Assembly: GCA_963709075.1 (NCBI GenBank) | Contig: CAVPUY010000012.1 | Location: 55,777 to 119,776 of the forward strand | From: Palsa-506 sp963709075 | Lineage (GTDB): Bacteria > Actinomycetota > Actinomycetes > Streptosporangiales > Streptosporangiaceae | DNA length: 64,000 bases | Direction: 5' to 3' | Part shown: positions 38,093 through 48,627 of the stretch, piece after piece | How the letters are laid out: each line of letters opens with the position of its first letter | Numbering within the stretch: position 1 is the stretch's first letter | The notes under the pieces: model-generated | Told to the model about the DNA's origin: nothing | The model's database searches: none | What the model saw: the letters and a program-made list of their open reading frames with translations, nothing else | Position numbers and translations under genes: made by a program

Positions 38093-40870
38093 GTGGGTCA
38101 GCCGACTGTTCCGGCGGCGCCAGGCCAGAGCATGGCGCCGCCGTCGAAAAGATACGCGGCCTTCATGTCATACAGCCACAGTGGTAGCGCGGGCATCGCG
38201 CCTGCACTGCAACACGGACTGCGCGCGCTGGGCAGGTCATGGTTTCGGGCCCCGGACCTGGCGATCTTCCGAGACAACACCGGGTTGGCGGCGACACCGG
38301 CGCTGTGGCCGACCATCGAGCGAGCCCTGGCCGACTCTCGCTGGCTGATCCTCCTCGCGTCACCCGAATCAGCCGCCTCGCCCTGGGTCGCCAAGGAGGT
38401 GCAGTGGTGGTTGCGGCACCGTTCCCCGCATGAGATCCTGCTCGTCCTGACCGGTGGCAGCATCGTCTGGGATCCGGCGCTTGGCGACTTTGACGCTGCG
38501 GGCACGACGGCCATCCCCAAGGAGTTGCTGGGGGCCTTCGACGCTGAGCCATTGTGGGTTGACCTGTCCTGGGCTCGCACGAACGAGCGGCTGTCCTTGC
38601 GCCACTCCACCTTCCGGGAATGCGTGGCCAAGCTCGCCGCCCCCATCCGCGGCGTCAGCCAGGAGTCGCTCCTCGACGAGGATGTGCGGCAACAGCACCG
38701 GATGGTGCGGCTGCGTAATCTCGCTGCGACTGTCCTGTGCGTGCTGACCGTTGTCGCGGCCGTCTCGGCGCTCGTCGCCGTAGGGCAGCGCGACCTGGCC
38801 CGCCGCCAGCGGGACATCGCGGTGTCCCGCCAGTTCGCCGCGGAGTCCGCCACCATCGCCACCACGCAGCCGGATCTCGCCCTGCTGCTCGCCGCCGAAG
38901 GCGTCCGGCATCGGTCGACCACCGAGGCGTGGGCCGCGCTGCAGTCCGCGCTGAGCACCCCCATGCATCCCTCGTGGCGGCTGCCCGGGCCTACCGGCAT
39001 CGTCTCCGATGTCGCGTTCAGCCCGAACGGCCGGCTCGTGGCGAGCAGCGGGGAGCGCGGCGAGGTCTGGGTTTGGCGAGCCGCCGATGGGGCCCGCGCG
39101 ATCGGCCCGCTGCCGAACGGCCCCGGAACCGTCTACTCCGTAGCCTTCAACCGTGATAGCTCGCTAGTCGCCTCCGGTGGGGAGGGCGGGACCGTCCGGG
39201 TGTGGCAGGTGTCCGATGGACGGCCTGCCTTCGCGCCCGCGCCCGTGAGTTCGCCGGTGAACGCGGTCGCGTTCAGCCCGGTCGCGGACCTGCTGGCGGC
39301 CGGCGACGGCGACGGGAACATCCGGGTGTGGGACACCAGGACCGGCCGCCTGACCGCCTCCGCACTGGACGACCGGGCAGGCGTCACGACGCTGACGTTC
39401 ACCAGAGACGGCGGCGAGCTCATCGCCGGGAGCTTCAGCGGGAAGGTCCGCCGGTGGCGTACCACCGACCTGAAGCCCGTCGGGCATACCCTGCGCGTCG
39501 GTCCGGCCACGCTGGCCACTGGCGTGCAGTCGCTGGCGGTCAACAGCAGCGGCGACCTGCTAGCCACCGTGGACGCCGCCAACGTCGTGCGACTCTGGGA
39601 CCTGCCGAGCGGACGCCGCCACCAACCCGCGCGTATCGAGGCGCCCAGAGTCAACGCGGTCGCGTTCGCCCCGGACGGCAAGACGATCGCCACGGCCGGC
39701 TGGAAGGACGCCCAGCTGTGGGACACCGCCACCGGGCGCGCGGTCGGCGTGCCGTTCACCGGCTCGACGGACTACCTGCTGGCCCTTGCCTTCAGCCCAG
39801 ACGGCCGCCGCCTCGTCACCGGCGGCGCGGATCACGTTCCTCGTATCTTCGACGTCGCCGTCCGGCAGCCGGTCGGCCACGCGGTGGTGGACACCGGGTA
39901 CATGTACGACTTCGCCGTAGCGCCCACCGGCCGCACGCTCGCAGTCGGGGCGTCGGGCCAGGTGAGCGTGCGCGACCGGTCAACGGGCAAGCTCCTCGCC
40001 GGTCCCTGGCCGACGGTCGGGGGTAACAGCGTCGCATACTCGCCGGACGGCTCCCTCGTGGCCTTCGGCGACAGCCGCGGCGCGGTACGGCTGCGGCCGG
40101 TGGCCGCTACCGGCGGGGCGGCACGCGACCTGAACACCGGGTTCGACGTCTACGCCATCACCTTCTCCCCCGACGGCAGGACGCTCTACGCTGCGGGGTT
40201 CGACGACGTGGTCCACTCCTGGGACGTGGCCACCGGAAGACCGTATCCCGACCTGAAGTCCCCCGATGACAAGGGGTTTTCCGACCTCGCCGTGGACCCG
40301 GCCGGCCGGTACCTGGCCGGCGCTACCTTCGACGGGCCGCTGGAGCTGTGGCAGCTGCCCGGTGGCCGGCTGGTCTCCTCGCTGTCGCGGGCCGGAGACA
40401 AGGCGGCCTCCACGGCGGTCGCGTTTGCCCCGGACGGGCGTCACCTGGCGCAGGGCACCAGCAAAGGCGCGGTACGCGTATGGGACGTGCGATCCGGGGC
40501 CGTGACCTGTGTCCTTGCGGGCCACAAGAGCTGGGTGGAGTCTGCCGCGTTCAACCCGACCGGATCCCTGCTCGCGACCGGGTCAGACGACGGCAGCGTA
40601 CGGCTCTGGGATCCGGCCGCCTGCGCGCCGGTAGGCGCGCCGATGCTGGGCTTCGGCGACTCCATCGTGAGCCTTGCGTTCGCGCCGGACGGCCGGGAAC
40701 TACTCGTCGGCAGCCGAGACGGCGTGGTGCGCGGCGTGGCGGTGCCGGACCGGTGGCTGCGCCAGGCGTGCGAGTTGGCCAGGCGCAACCTGTCCCGCTC
40801 CGAGTGGGCCCAGTATGCGGTCGGGGCGTACCGCCGCACCTGCCCGCAGTGGCCGGCGGCGACCAAATAG
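38093..40870 (+). CDS. TIR domain - transmembrane - WD40 repeat protein
   Basis: Up to 925 residues. GTG 38093 is the longest start; ATG 38132 (MAPPSKRYAAFMSYSHS) fits a TIR N-terminus better. The TIR domain spans about residues 19-130: YAAFMSYSHSGSAGIAPALQ, LAIFRDNTGLAATPALWPTI, SRWLILLASPESAASPWVAK, EVQWWL, with the Glu of KEVQWW where NADase TIRs have their catalytic acid. One span follows (NLAATVLCVLTVVAAVSALVAV, about 203-226), then a helical linker (QRDLARRQRDIAVSRQFAAE). From about 290 on there are some 12-14 WD40 blades, for example VAFSPNGRLVASSGERGEVW and TGSLLATGSDDGSVRLWDP. TIR-WD40 proteins occur in actinobacteria; roles in signalling or phage defence are inferred only. Confidence 0.88.
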   Translation: MGQPTVPAAPGQSMAPPSKRYAAFMSYSHSGSAGIAPALQHGLRALGRSWFRAPDLAIFRDNTGLAATPALWPTIERALADSRWLILLASPESAASPWVAKEVQWWLRHRSPHEILLVLTGGSIVWDPALGDFDAAGTTAIPKELLGAFDAEPLWVDLSWARTNERLSLRHSTFRECVAKLAAPIRGVSQESLLDEDVRQQHRMVRLRNLAATVLCVLTVVAAVSALVAVGQRDLARRQRDIAVSRQFAAESATIATTQPDLALLLAAEGVRHRSTTEAWAALQSALSTPMHPSWRLPGPTGIVSDVAFSPNGRLVASSGERGEVWVWRAADGARAIGPLPNGPGTVYSVAFNRDSSLVASGGEGGTVRVWQVSDGRPAFAPAPVSSPVNAVAFSPVADLLAAGDGDGNIRVWDTRTGRLTASALDDRAGVTTLTFTRDGGELIAGSFSGKVRRWRTTDLKPVGHTLRVGPATLATGVQSLAVNSSGDLLATVDAANVVRLWDLPSGRRHQPARIEAPRVNAVAFAPDGKTIATAGWKDAQLWDTATGRAVGVPFTGSTDYLLALAFSPDGRRLVTGGADHVPRIFDVAVRQPVGHAVVDTGYMYDFAVAPTGRTLAVGASGQVSVRDRSTGKLLAGPWPTVGGNSVAYSPDGSLVAFGDSRGAVRLRPVAATGGAARDLNTGFDVYAITFSPDGRTLYAAGFDDVVHSWDVATGRPYPDLKSPDDKGFSDLAVDPAGRYLAGATFDGPLELWQLPGGRLVSSLSRAGDKAASTAVAFAPDGRHLAQGTSKGAVRVWDVRSGAVTCVLAGHKSWVESAAFNPTGSLLATGSDDGSVRLWDPAACAPVGAPMLGFGDSIVSLAFAPDGRELLVGSRDGVVRGVAVPDRWLRQACELARRNLSRSEWAQYAVGAYRRTCPQWPAATK

Positions 40871-40922
40871 CCGGGGCTGGTCTTCACGCCGTCCGGCTGC
40901 CAGCGTTTCCGCTGGTCATGGG

Positions 40923-40998
40923 TGGAGCCGCCTATCGGAATCGAACCGATGACCTATTCATTACGAGTGAATCGCTCTGCCGACTGAGCTAAGGCGGC
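40923..40998 (-). tRNA. tRNA-Thr(CGT)
   Basis: The minus-strand product folds as a standard cloverleaf. Acceptor GCCGCCT (40992-40998) pairs with AGGCGGC (40927-40933). D arm is GCTC/GAGC. Anticodon stem ATTCA/TGAAT encloses loop CTCGTAA (anticodon CGT, codon ACG). T loop is TTCGATT. A CCA end is encoded (40923-40925). 76 bases including CCA. Confidence 0.97.
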
Positions 40999-41030
40999 GA
41001 GCCGCCCCGAGGGACGGCAGCGCAAGGAGT

Positions 41031-41873
41031 CTACCGGTCGGCGGCCGACTCTTGCCCGGGCATGTACTTGGCCTCGTAGGCCTGGCGCGACCCGCACACG
41101 CTGGCCCGCGGGCATGCGCAGCGGCTGCCGTCCTCGGACAGCCTGACGACGACCTTGTCCGCCGGGACGCTGTGGCCGACCACGGTGCCCGGCCCGTCAG
41201 GTGTCTCGACGCTGGCGCCCAGCCTCGGCGCCTTCTTCTGGAAATCCTGGTAGAGCGGATGCTCGTACTTCAGGCAGCACATGAGCCGGCCGCAGGCGCG
41301 GGCGATCCGCAGCGGGTTCACCGGCAGCTGCTGATCCTTGGCCATCCGTACCGACACCGGCTCGAAGTCTTTCAGGAACGTCGAGCAGCAGGTGTCACGC
41401 CCGCACGGGCCGATCCCGCCCTGCAGCCTGGCCTCGTCGCGCGGTCCGATCTGGCGCAGCTCTACCCGGACGCGGAGCCGCCCGGCGAGGTCGCGTACCA
41501 GGGCACGGAAGTCGACCCGGTGCGGCGCGCTGAAGTAGACCGTCAGCACGTTGCCGGCGTCCACGTAATCGACAGCGATAACCTTCATCGGCAGGCCGTG
41601 CTCGCGGACGAGCCGCCGGGCGGCCACTCGTCCCTCGGCACGCTTGGCCCGGTTCTCCTCGTCCCTGGACAGGTGCGCTTCGGTGGCAAGTCCGGCGCAC
41701 ACGGGGAGCCCGCCAATCTCCTCGCTGACCCACTGCGGGGCCCAGATGCACTCGGCGACCTCAGGGCCGGCGTCCGTGGGTACGAGCACCTTGGTCCCGA
41801 CCGACGGCGTGTACTCCCCTGGGTCCAGGTAATACAGCCGGCCATGCCGCTGGAAGCTCACCGCCATCATCAT
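41031..41873 (-). CDS. PSP1-domain protein, RicT/YaaT-like
   Basis: 280 residues from ATG 41873; the in-frame GTG 41879 and ATGs at 41870 and 41867 are also possible. PSP1-type core: PMKVIAVDYVDAGNVLTVYF, FRALVRDLAGRLRVRVELRQ, IGPRDEARLQGGIGPCGRDT. Cysteine sets GPCGRDTCCSTFLKDF and ACGRLMCCLKYEHPLYQ match RicT/YaaT, a component of the Fe-S RicA-RicF-RicT complex that affects RNA processing in Bacillus. In actinobacteria it is usually just annotated PSP1 and lies downstream of holB, as here. An extra Cys-rich stretch is near the C-terminus (CACPRASVCGSR). Twin hairpins lie in the gap to holB. Confidence 0.9.
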   Translation of the reverse strand: MMMAVSFQRHGRLYYLDPGEYTPSVGTKVLVPTDAGPEVAECIWAPQWVSEEIGGLPVCAGLATEAHLSRDEENRAKRAEGRVAARRLVREHGLPMKVIAVDYVDAGNVLTVYFSAPHRVDFRALVRDLAGRLRVRVELRQIGPRDEARLQGGIGPCGRDTCCSTFLKDFEPVSVRMAKDQQLPVNPLRIARACGRLMCCLKYEHPLYQDFQKKAPRLGASVETPDGPGTVVGHSVPADKVVVRLSEDGSRCACPRASVCGSRQAYEAKYMPGQESAADR

Positions 41874-41964
41874 GCCCACGGCCCCACATTACGGGCAGGT
41901 CACGATCACCGCTGCACCGGGCGCTGGCTCGGCAACGGATCAAGCTCCGGCCGCTCCCCGGTAC

Positions 41965-42021
41965 AACCCGCTCGAGCTGGAGTTAAGCGGGTTCTATGCC
42001 GTTGAATGTCATGTTCAACGG
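41965..42021. repeat. Two consecutive hairpins between holB and the PSP1 gene
   Basis: Hairpin A pairs AACCCGCT (41965-41972) with AGCGGGTT (41986-41993). Hairpin B pairs CCGTTGAA (41999-42006) with TTCAACGG (42014-42021) around TGTCATG. Both stems are perfect 8-mers. On the minus strand they are transcribed between the holB stop and the PSP1 start, so they could act as an attenuator, processing site or weak terminator. Confidence 0.6.
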
Positions 42022-42076
42022 GTTGCCCGGCCTGGCAAGACCGCCCAGCGAGTCACCCGCCCGGGCAAGCCGGCGG

Positions 42077-43215
42077 CTAGCCAGCGGCTAGGGCCAGGGT
42101 CATCTCCTCCATCGCGAGCAGCGGCGCCACGTTGGCGGCCAGTCGCTCCCGGCAGGCCATGATCGCCTCAAGCTTCCTCACCGTGGCCTCCGGCGTGGAC
42201 GTCGCGGCGATCCGGTCCAGGTCGGCTCGCTGGCCGTCGTTGGCGAGCTCGACGTCAGCGCCGAACTGGATGACCAGCACGTCCCGGTAGAACCCGGCCA
42301 GGTCGAGCAGCGCGAGGTCGTGGGAGTCACGCTTGAGCCTGGTGTTACGCGATTTCTGCCGGTCCTCAAGCTCCTTCAGTGCGCCGGCGCCGCCGCGGAT
42401 CGCGGTCGCCACTCCCTTACCGGTAGACCCCTCGCCGAACGCCTTGCGCAGGGCCTCCCGCTCAGGAACGTCAAGCTCCTCGGTAACCGCAGCGGCTTCG
42501 GCGTCGGCTGCCTTCACCAGCGCCGCCGCCGCGGCGAGCGCCGGCCCGAGGCCGTCGACGCGAGTCGGCACGCTGAGCACGGCGGCGCGGCGCTCGGCGG
42601 CCGCCGGGTCGGTGGCCAGCCGCCGCGCGCGGCCGATGTGACCCTGTGCCGCCCGCGCGGCGGCCAGCGCACGCCCGGCATCCACGCCCTCGCCGACCAG
42701 GACATCGGTGACGGCCGCCGTCGGCGGGATCCGCAGCGTGATCAGCCGGCACCGGGACCTGATCGTGGTCGGCAGGTCCGCGGCCGACGGCGCGCAGAGC
42801 AGCCAGATCGTCCGCGGCGCCGGCTCCTCGATGGCCTTAAGCAGGGCGTTCGCTGCCTGCTCGGTCGCCCGGTCGGCATCCTCGAAGAGCACCACCCGCC
42901 AGCGCCCGTAGACCGGCGTGGTGGCGGCCCGCAGCACCAGGTCCCTGGTCTGCTTAACCCCGTAGGACAGCCCGTCCGGCCGGACGAGCAGCAGGTCCGC
43001 GTGACTGCCCGCGGCCACCTGGCGGCAGGAAGGGCACTCGCCGCAGCCGCGGGCGTCGCAGAGCACCGCGGCAGCGAACGCCCGGGCGGCGAGCGAGCGG
43101 CCGGAGCCCGGCGGCCCGGTGAACAGCCACGCGTGCGTGATCGCGCCGGCCCGGCCGCTGCGGCCGACGCAAGCTGGGCGACCACCGCTTCCTGGCCGGC
43201 CAGCGCGGCAAACAC
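42077..43215 (-). CDS. holB: DNA polymerase III delta' subunit HolB, one frameshift
   Basis: About 379 residues. GTG 43215 opens MFAALAGQEAVVAQLASAAA. The frame breaks at about 43141-43156 and resumes ITHAWLFTGPPGSGRSLAAR (P-loop). CDARGCGECPSCRQVAAGSH is the clamp-loader zinc module, VVLFEDADRATEQAANALLK is Walker B, and IEEPAPRTIWLLCAPSAADL with TIRSRC holds the SRC motif. The C-terminal ~150 residues are the helical collar domain. Delta' is part of the clamp loader that places the beta sliding clamp on DNA. It follows tmk directly, the common actinobacterial order (tmk-holB-PSP1). Confidence 0.92.
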
Positions 43216-43228
43216 CGCCGCCGCCGAG

Positions 43229-45446
43229 TCACCCGGCCGCCGAGTCCCTGGGCCCGGCCAGCCGCATCGAATCCGCCGGCATCGAGTCCTCCGCCATCGG
43301 CACGGCCCGTCAGTCCCGGATCGCCGGGAAGCTGCCCGGTGATCTCCTCGGCGGCCAGCGGCACCGGGTCCGGCAGCATCTCCCGAACCCGCTCCTGGAT
43401 GGTCGCGGCTGAGGTCAGCCGCGGGCCGGGTCGCGTCGAGGACCAGGTAGCGGTCCGGGCTCGGCCTCGGCGGCCAGCGTGAGGAAGCCCCGCCGGACGC
43501 GGTCGTGGAAATCGGCCGGCTCGGCCTCCAGCCGGTCCGCCGACCGCGCCCTGCGGCGCAGCCCGGCGGACGGCGGCAGGTCGAGCACGATCGTGAGATC
43601 GGGCCGCAGGCCGCCGGTCGCCCATTCGTTCAGGCTGGCTATCTCGTCGACCGGCAGCAGCCGGCCAGCGCCCTGGTAGGCGAGCGAGGAATCGACGTAC
43701 CGGTCGGTGACCACGATCGCCCCGCGGTCCAGCGCCGGGGCGATGACGGTGGCGACGTGCTCGGCCCGGTCAGCCGCGTACATCAGCGTCTCGGCCCGGT
43801 CGGACAGGCCGGTGTGCGCAGTGTCGAGCAGCAGAGCGCGCAGCCGCATCCCGACCTTGGTCGCGCCCGGCTCGTGCGTCGCGACGACGTCGAATCCCTG
43901 ATCGCGCAGCCAGATCGCGAGCAGCCTGGCCTGGGTGGACTTGCCGGCGCCCTCGCCGCCCTCGAGCGCGAGCAGCAGGCCGCGCCGCGCAGCCGGGGCC
44001 GAGGCCGGGCCGCTCCCGTTGGCGTGCCCGCGGCACCGGCCGGAACTCCTCGCCGCGGAACACCGCGGACAGGTCGTCAAGCAGCGGCACGCCCCGGCGG
44101 TCGTCCATCTGCCGGTAGGAGACGACGCCGAGCACGACGGCGACCACGGCGGCCAGCAGCAGTACCACGTTGTCGCCGATGCCGCCGTAGCCGAGCCGGC
44201 CGATCCGGACGAAGTCGGCGCCGGTCAGGCCGTGCACCGCGGCCGTGATCCCGGCGGCCAGCGAGGGCGCGATGGCGATCACGGCGAACAGGATCACCCT
44301 GATCGCCGATTGCAGGAAGGCGAAGGTGCGGCCGCGGGTGTCGTCGTCGACCTCGAGGCCCACGATGGTGTAGCCGGTTACGTAGGCGATGCCGGCGCAC
44401 GCGCCGAGCGCGACCACCAGGACGATGGCCACGACCAGGTTCGGGATGAGCCCGATCAGCGCAAGCGGCACCGCGGCGAACGCGATGGACACGCCGAAAA
44501 GCCGACGCCGGCTGAAGCCCCGCAGGATGCGCAGGCCGAGGAACATGCCCGCGGCCAGCCCGAGGAAGATTCCGGAGAAGACCACGCCCCAGCCCGCGTT
44601 GCCGCCGTGCAGGGTATTCCGTACGTAGGCCGGGCCGAGACCGACGACGACGCCGCCGGCCGCGAACGCGCCGACCATGCCGAACACGATCCCGCGGACC
44701 ACCCGGGTCCTGCCCAGGAACTGCCAGCCTTCCCAGATGGCCTTGGCCACCGACGGCGCTGAGATCTGCCCGCGGGCCTGGCGCCTGGGAATCTCCCTGA
44801 GCAGGAAGATGGTGACGGCGGATACCACGAAGGTGGCGGCGTTGAAGTAGAGGGCCAGGTTGACCGGATTGGTGGTGAAATACTGTGAAAGCGAGGCGAG
44901 CGCCCTGGTGACCAGGGCGAGCACGGCGAAAAGCAGCCCGGCTATGGGCGCCGTGCCGTAGGTGGTCAGCAGGCTCAGCTGGTTGGCCTGCTCCAGCTTG
45001 TCGGGCGGCACCAGGTTCGGCACCGAGGCGTCCTTGGCCGGCGTCCAGAACAGCGATGCGCTGGAGGCCAGGAACTGCACCACGTATATCCAGGTCAGCT
45101 CGTCGACTAGGTGCAGCCTCAGGTTCACCGGAATGGACAGGTAGAGCACGGCTCGCACGACGTCGCCGACGATCATGTTCATCCGGCGGTCGAACCGGTC
45201 GGCCACGGCGCCCGCCAGCGGCCCGAGCACGAGCGCGGGGAGCAGCGAGGTCAGCCACACGGCGCCGACCGCGGCATTCTGCTGCACGAACCCGTGTCCG
45301 ATGGTCAGCTCGCCGGCCAGCGCGGTGAGCGCCAGCAGGCTCAGCCAGTCCCCCAGGCTGGACAGCGAAAGCGCTATCCAGAGACGCCGGAACGGCCGGA
45401 TGGACAGCACGCCGTTCCGATCGCCCAAAGGGGATCTAAAGTTCAC
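43229..45446 (-). CDS. tmk: Bifunctional MFS-type membrane protein / dTMP kinase, frame-disrupted
   Basis: The N-terminal ~460 residues (from MNFRSPLGDRNGVLSIRPFR) form a 12-span MFS domain, for example LWIALSLSSLGDWLSLLALT and LVLGPLAGAVADRFDRRMNM. After a break at about 44026-44045 the frame becomes a thymidylate kinase: LLLALEGGEGAGKSTQARLL (P-loop), VVATHEPGATKVGMRLRALL, VTDRYVDSSLAYQGAGR (DR(Y/H) motif). Further breaks at about 43453-43462 and 43406-43425 scramble the end; SAATIQERVREMLPDP is recognisable in a third frame. The true stop may be the TGA at 43229-43231 just before holB. Fused MFS/dTMP kinases are known in actinobacteria. dTMP kinase makes dTDP and is essential, so the breaks are probably technical. 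Confidence 0.85.
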
Positions 45447-45522
45447 TGCGCCAGGGTATCGGCAGATCGCTGCACGGACACGGCGCTACTGCCGGTAAGT
45501 CCGCGGCCGAAAGAAGCAGCCG

Positions 45523-48368
45523 CTAGGCGTTCTTGCCGCGGGCCGCGCTGCCGCCGCCGCGCGCCGGGCCGCCGCCGCCGCGGGCCGGGCTGCTACCGCC
45601 CCGCGCGGGCGCGGACCGGGAACTGGCCTTGCCGCCGCGGGCAGCGGCCGGTGCCGGCCGCCTTGCGGCGCGGGGCCGACGGCCCCGCCGCCCGGCGCTC
45701 GGCCAGTAGCTCGGCCGCGCGCTGCAGCGTCACCGATTCCACCAGATCGCCCTTGCGCAACGAAGCATTCGTCTCGCCGTCGGTGGCGTACGGGCCCCAG
45801 CGGCCCTCCTTGAGCACGATCGGCTTGCCGTTTGCCGGGTCCGCGCCGAGCTCGCGCAGGGGCGGCGCGGCGGCGGCCCTGGCCGCGCGGCCGCGCGGCT
45901 TCGGCTGGGCGAACAGATCCTTGGCCTCGGCCAGCGTGACGGTGAACATCTGCTCCTCGCTGTCCAGCGAGCGGCTGTCCGTGCCTTTCTTTACGTACGG
46001 CCCGTAACGCCCGTTCTGCACCGTGACCGGCTCGCCATCCAGCTCGCCGAGCGTGCGGGGCAAGGTCAGCAGCCTCAGCGCGTCGTCCAGCGTTACGGTG
46101 TCCAGGTCCATGGACTTGAGCAGTGATGCCGTCCTCGGCTTGGCCGAGGCCTGCGCGTCCTCGCCGAGGACCTCGGTCACGTACGGGCCGAACCGGCCCG
46201 CCTTGGCCACCACGGCGCGCCCGGTGGCCGGGTCGGTGCCGAGCTGGACGTCCCCGCTGGGCTGCGCCAGCAGCTCGGCCGCCAGCTCGGCAGTCAGCTC
46301 GTCCGGCGCGGTGCCCTCCGGGATGTTGGCCCGCTGGCCGTCCCGCTCCAGGTAAGGGCCGTACCTGCCGACCCGGGCCACGATGTCGGTGCCGGCCAGC
46401 GGGAACGAGCTGACGGCCCGGGCGTCGATGTCGCCCAGGTCGCTGACCATCTCCTTGAGCCCTTCCTCCCTGGGCTCGGTCCCGCTGCCGTCGGTGCCGA
46501 AGTAGAACCTGCGCAGCCACGGCACCCTGCGCCGCCTCGCCCCTGGCGATGTCATCGAGGGCGTCTTCCATCCGGGCGGTGAAGTCGTAGTCGACCAGGT
46601 GCGCGAAATGCTGCTCAAGCAGCGTGACCACGGCGAACGCGATGAACGAGGGGACGAGCGCGGTGCCCTTCTTGAACACGTAGCCGCGGTCAAGGATCGT
46701 GCCGATGATCGACGCATAGGTGGACGGCCTGCCGATCTCCCTGTCCTCCAGCTCCTTGATCAGGGATGCCTCGGTGTAGCGGGCCGGCGGCCTGGTCGCG
46801 TGCTCGGCCGGGGCCAGGCTGACCGCGTTGAGCGGGTCGGCCTCGGCCAGCGGCGGCAGCCTGCGCTGGTTGTCGTCAAGCTCGGCGTCCGGGTCGTCGG
46901 AGCCCTCGACGTATGCCTTCAGGAACCCGTAGAAGCCGATCACCTTGCCGGACGCGCCGAACTCGGTCCTCGCCCCGGTCCACCGACCCGGCGCGGTGCG
47001 CGAGTCCGCATCCGCCCGCGCCGTGCCGGTCACCCGCACCGACACGGACTCGCCGGTGGCGTCCTTCATCTGCGAGGCGACCGTACGCTTCCAGACCAGC
47101 TCGTACAGCCGGAACTCGTCGCCGGAAAGCCCGGTCCTGGCGGGCGTGCGGAAGCTGTCGCCGGCCGGCCTGATCGCCTCGTGCGCCTCCTGCGCGCTCT
47201 TCACCTTGCTGGTGTAGACGCGCGGCGCGTCCGGCACGTACTCGGCGCCGTACAGCTCGCGGGCCTGCGCCCGGGCCGCTGTGATCGCGGTCTGGGACAG
47301 CGTGACCGAGTCTGTCCGCATATAGGTGATATGGCCGTTCTCGTACAGCCGCTGCGCGATCTGCATCGCGTACTTGGCGGAGAAGCCCAGCTTGCGGGAC
47401 GCCTCCTGCTGCAGCGTCGTGGTCCGGAACGGCGCGTACGGCGACCTGCGGTACGGCTTGCGCTCGACCGAGCCGACGCTGAACTCAGCGCCGTCCAGCC
47501 GGTCGGCCAGTGCGGCGGCGGCGGCGCCGTCCAGGTGCAGGAGGTCAGCGGACTTCAGCTCGCCGGTAGAGCCGAAGTCGCGGCCCTGCGCTACCCGCTT
47601 GCCGTCGACGGCGACCAGCGCGGCCGGGAACACGGACCAGGTCCTCCCGCTGCGCCGGGGCGAACTCGGCCTCCAGGTCCCAGTAGCTGGGAGCCGCGGA
47701 ACGCGATCCGCTCGCGCTCCCGGTCGACCACCAGCCGGACGGCCACCGACTGCACCCGGCCTGCCGACAGCCGCGGCATGACCTTCTTCCACAGCACCGG
47801 CGAGACCTCGTACCCGTACAGCCGGTCGAGCACCCGCCGGGTCTGGTACGCGTCGACCAGGCCGTTGTCCATCTCCCGCGGGCTGGCGACGGCCTGCGCG
47901 ATCGCCTCCGGGGTGATCTCGTGGAACACCATCCGCCTGGCCGGGATCTTGGGCTTGAGCTCCTCCAGCAGGTGCCAGGCGATGGCCTCGCCCTCGCGGT
48001 CCTCATCAGTGGCCAGCAGCAGTTCGTCGGCATCCTTGAGCAGCGACTTCAGCTTCGCGACCTGCTGCTTCTTATCGGCGTTGACGACATAGAGCGGCTC
48101 GAAGTCGGCATCCACGTTGACGCCGAGCCGGGCCCACGGCTCGCCGCGGTACCTGGCGGGTATCTCGGCCGCCTTGTCCGGCATATCGCGGATGTGCCCG
48201 ATGCTGGACTCGACCACGTATCCCTTGCCGAGGTACGCCGGCGATGGTGCGCGCCTTCGCCGGCGACTCGACGATGACGAGCCGCTTCAGGCCGTCGCTG
48301 GCGGAACCGCCAGCCTTGGCGCCTTTCGCGGCCGATCCCGTTCTTGCTGCCACGCTCTTCACCCTCAC
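45523..48368 (-). CDS. topA: DNA topoisomerase I, about five frameshifts
   Basis: About 948 residues if joined, normal for actinobacterial TopA. GTG 48368 precedes KRLVIVESPAKARTIAG (Toprim start). Breaks at about 48238 (YLGKGYVVESSIGHIRDMPD follows), 47695 and 47640 (YWDLEAEFAPAQREDLVRV between), 46520-46545, and 45640-45655. The Toprim acidic motif is ADELLLATDEDREGEAIAWH; the catalytic Tyr is in GHITYMRTDSVTLSQ. Several C-terminal repeats follow (VGRYGPYLERDGQ, AGRFGPYVTEVLG, NGRYGPYVKKGTD, EGRWGPYATDGET). A basic Arg-Gly-Gly tail ends at TAG 45523-45525. TopA relaxes negative supercoils and is essential, so these breaks must be sequence errors. Confidence 0.93.
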
Positions 48369-48627
48369 ATCCCGCGGACGCCCTGGAGGCTACCGCAGGA
48401 AATCAGCAGGCGGCCCGCCGACTGGCCACTCTGCCGTCGCGGCGCCATCGTCGCGACCCGTCGTCGCGGCACTACGGCCGGGACTGGCCGCGGCTGGCAG
48501 GCCGCCGTTCGCGTCCGTGTCCCAGTACTTTCAACTCGCCGCGGCATCCTGAGTGTTCCCTGCGGCAAAGCTGTCCTTTTTCCCAACGCCGGTTGAACTG
48601 CCGGGCCGACCGCGCAGAATGAGGGTG

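Noticed and set aside
37728..38348. 206-codon frame with a His run upstream of the TIR gene
   Set aside because: It overlaps the TIR coding region in another frame, has no recognisable fold and has no good ribosome site.
40348..40992. Plus-strand frame ending AYRNRTDDLFITSESLCRLS
   Set aside because: This ending is the usual translation of a tRNA gene read in reverse. The frame is out of phase with the TIR-WD40 gene and has no independent support.
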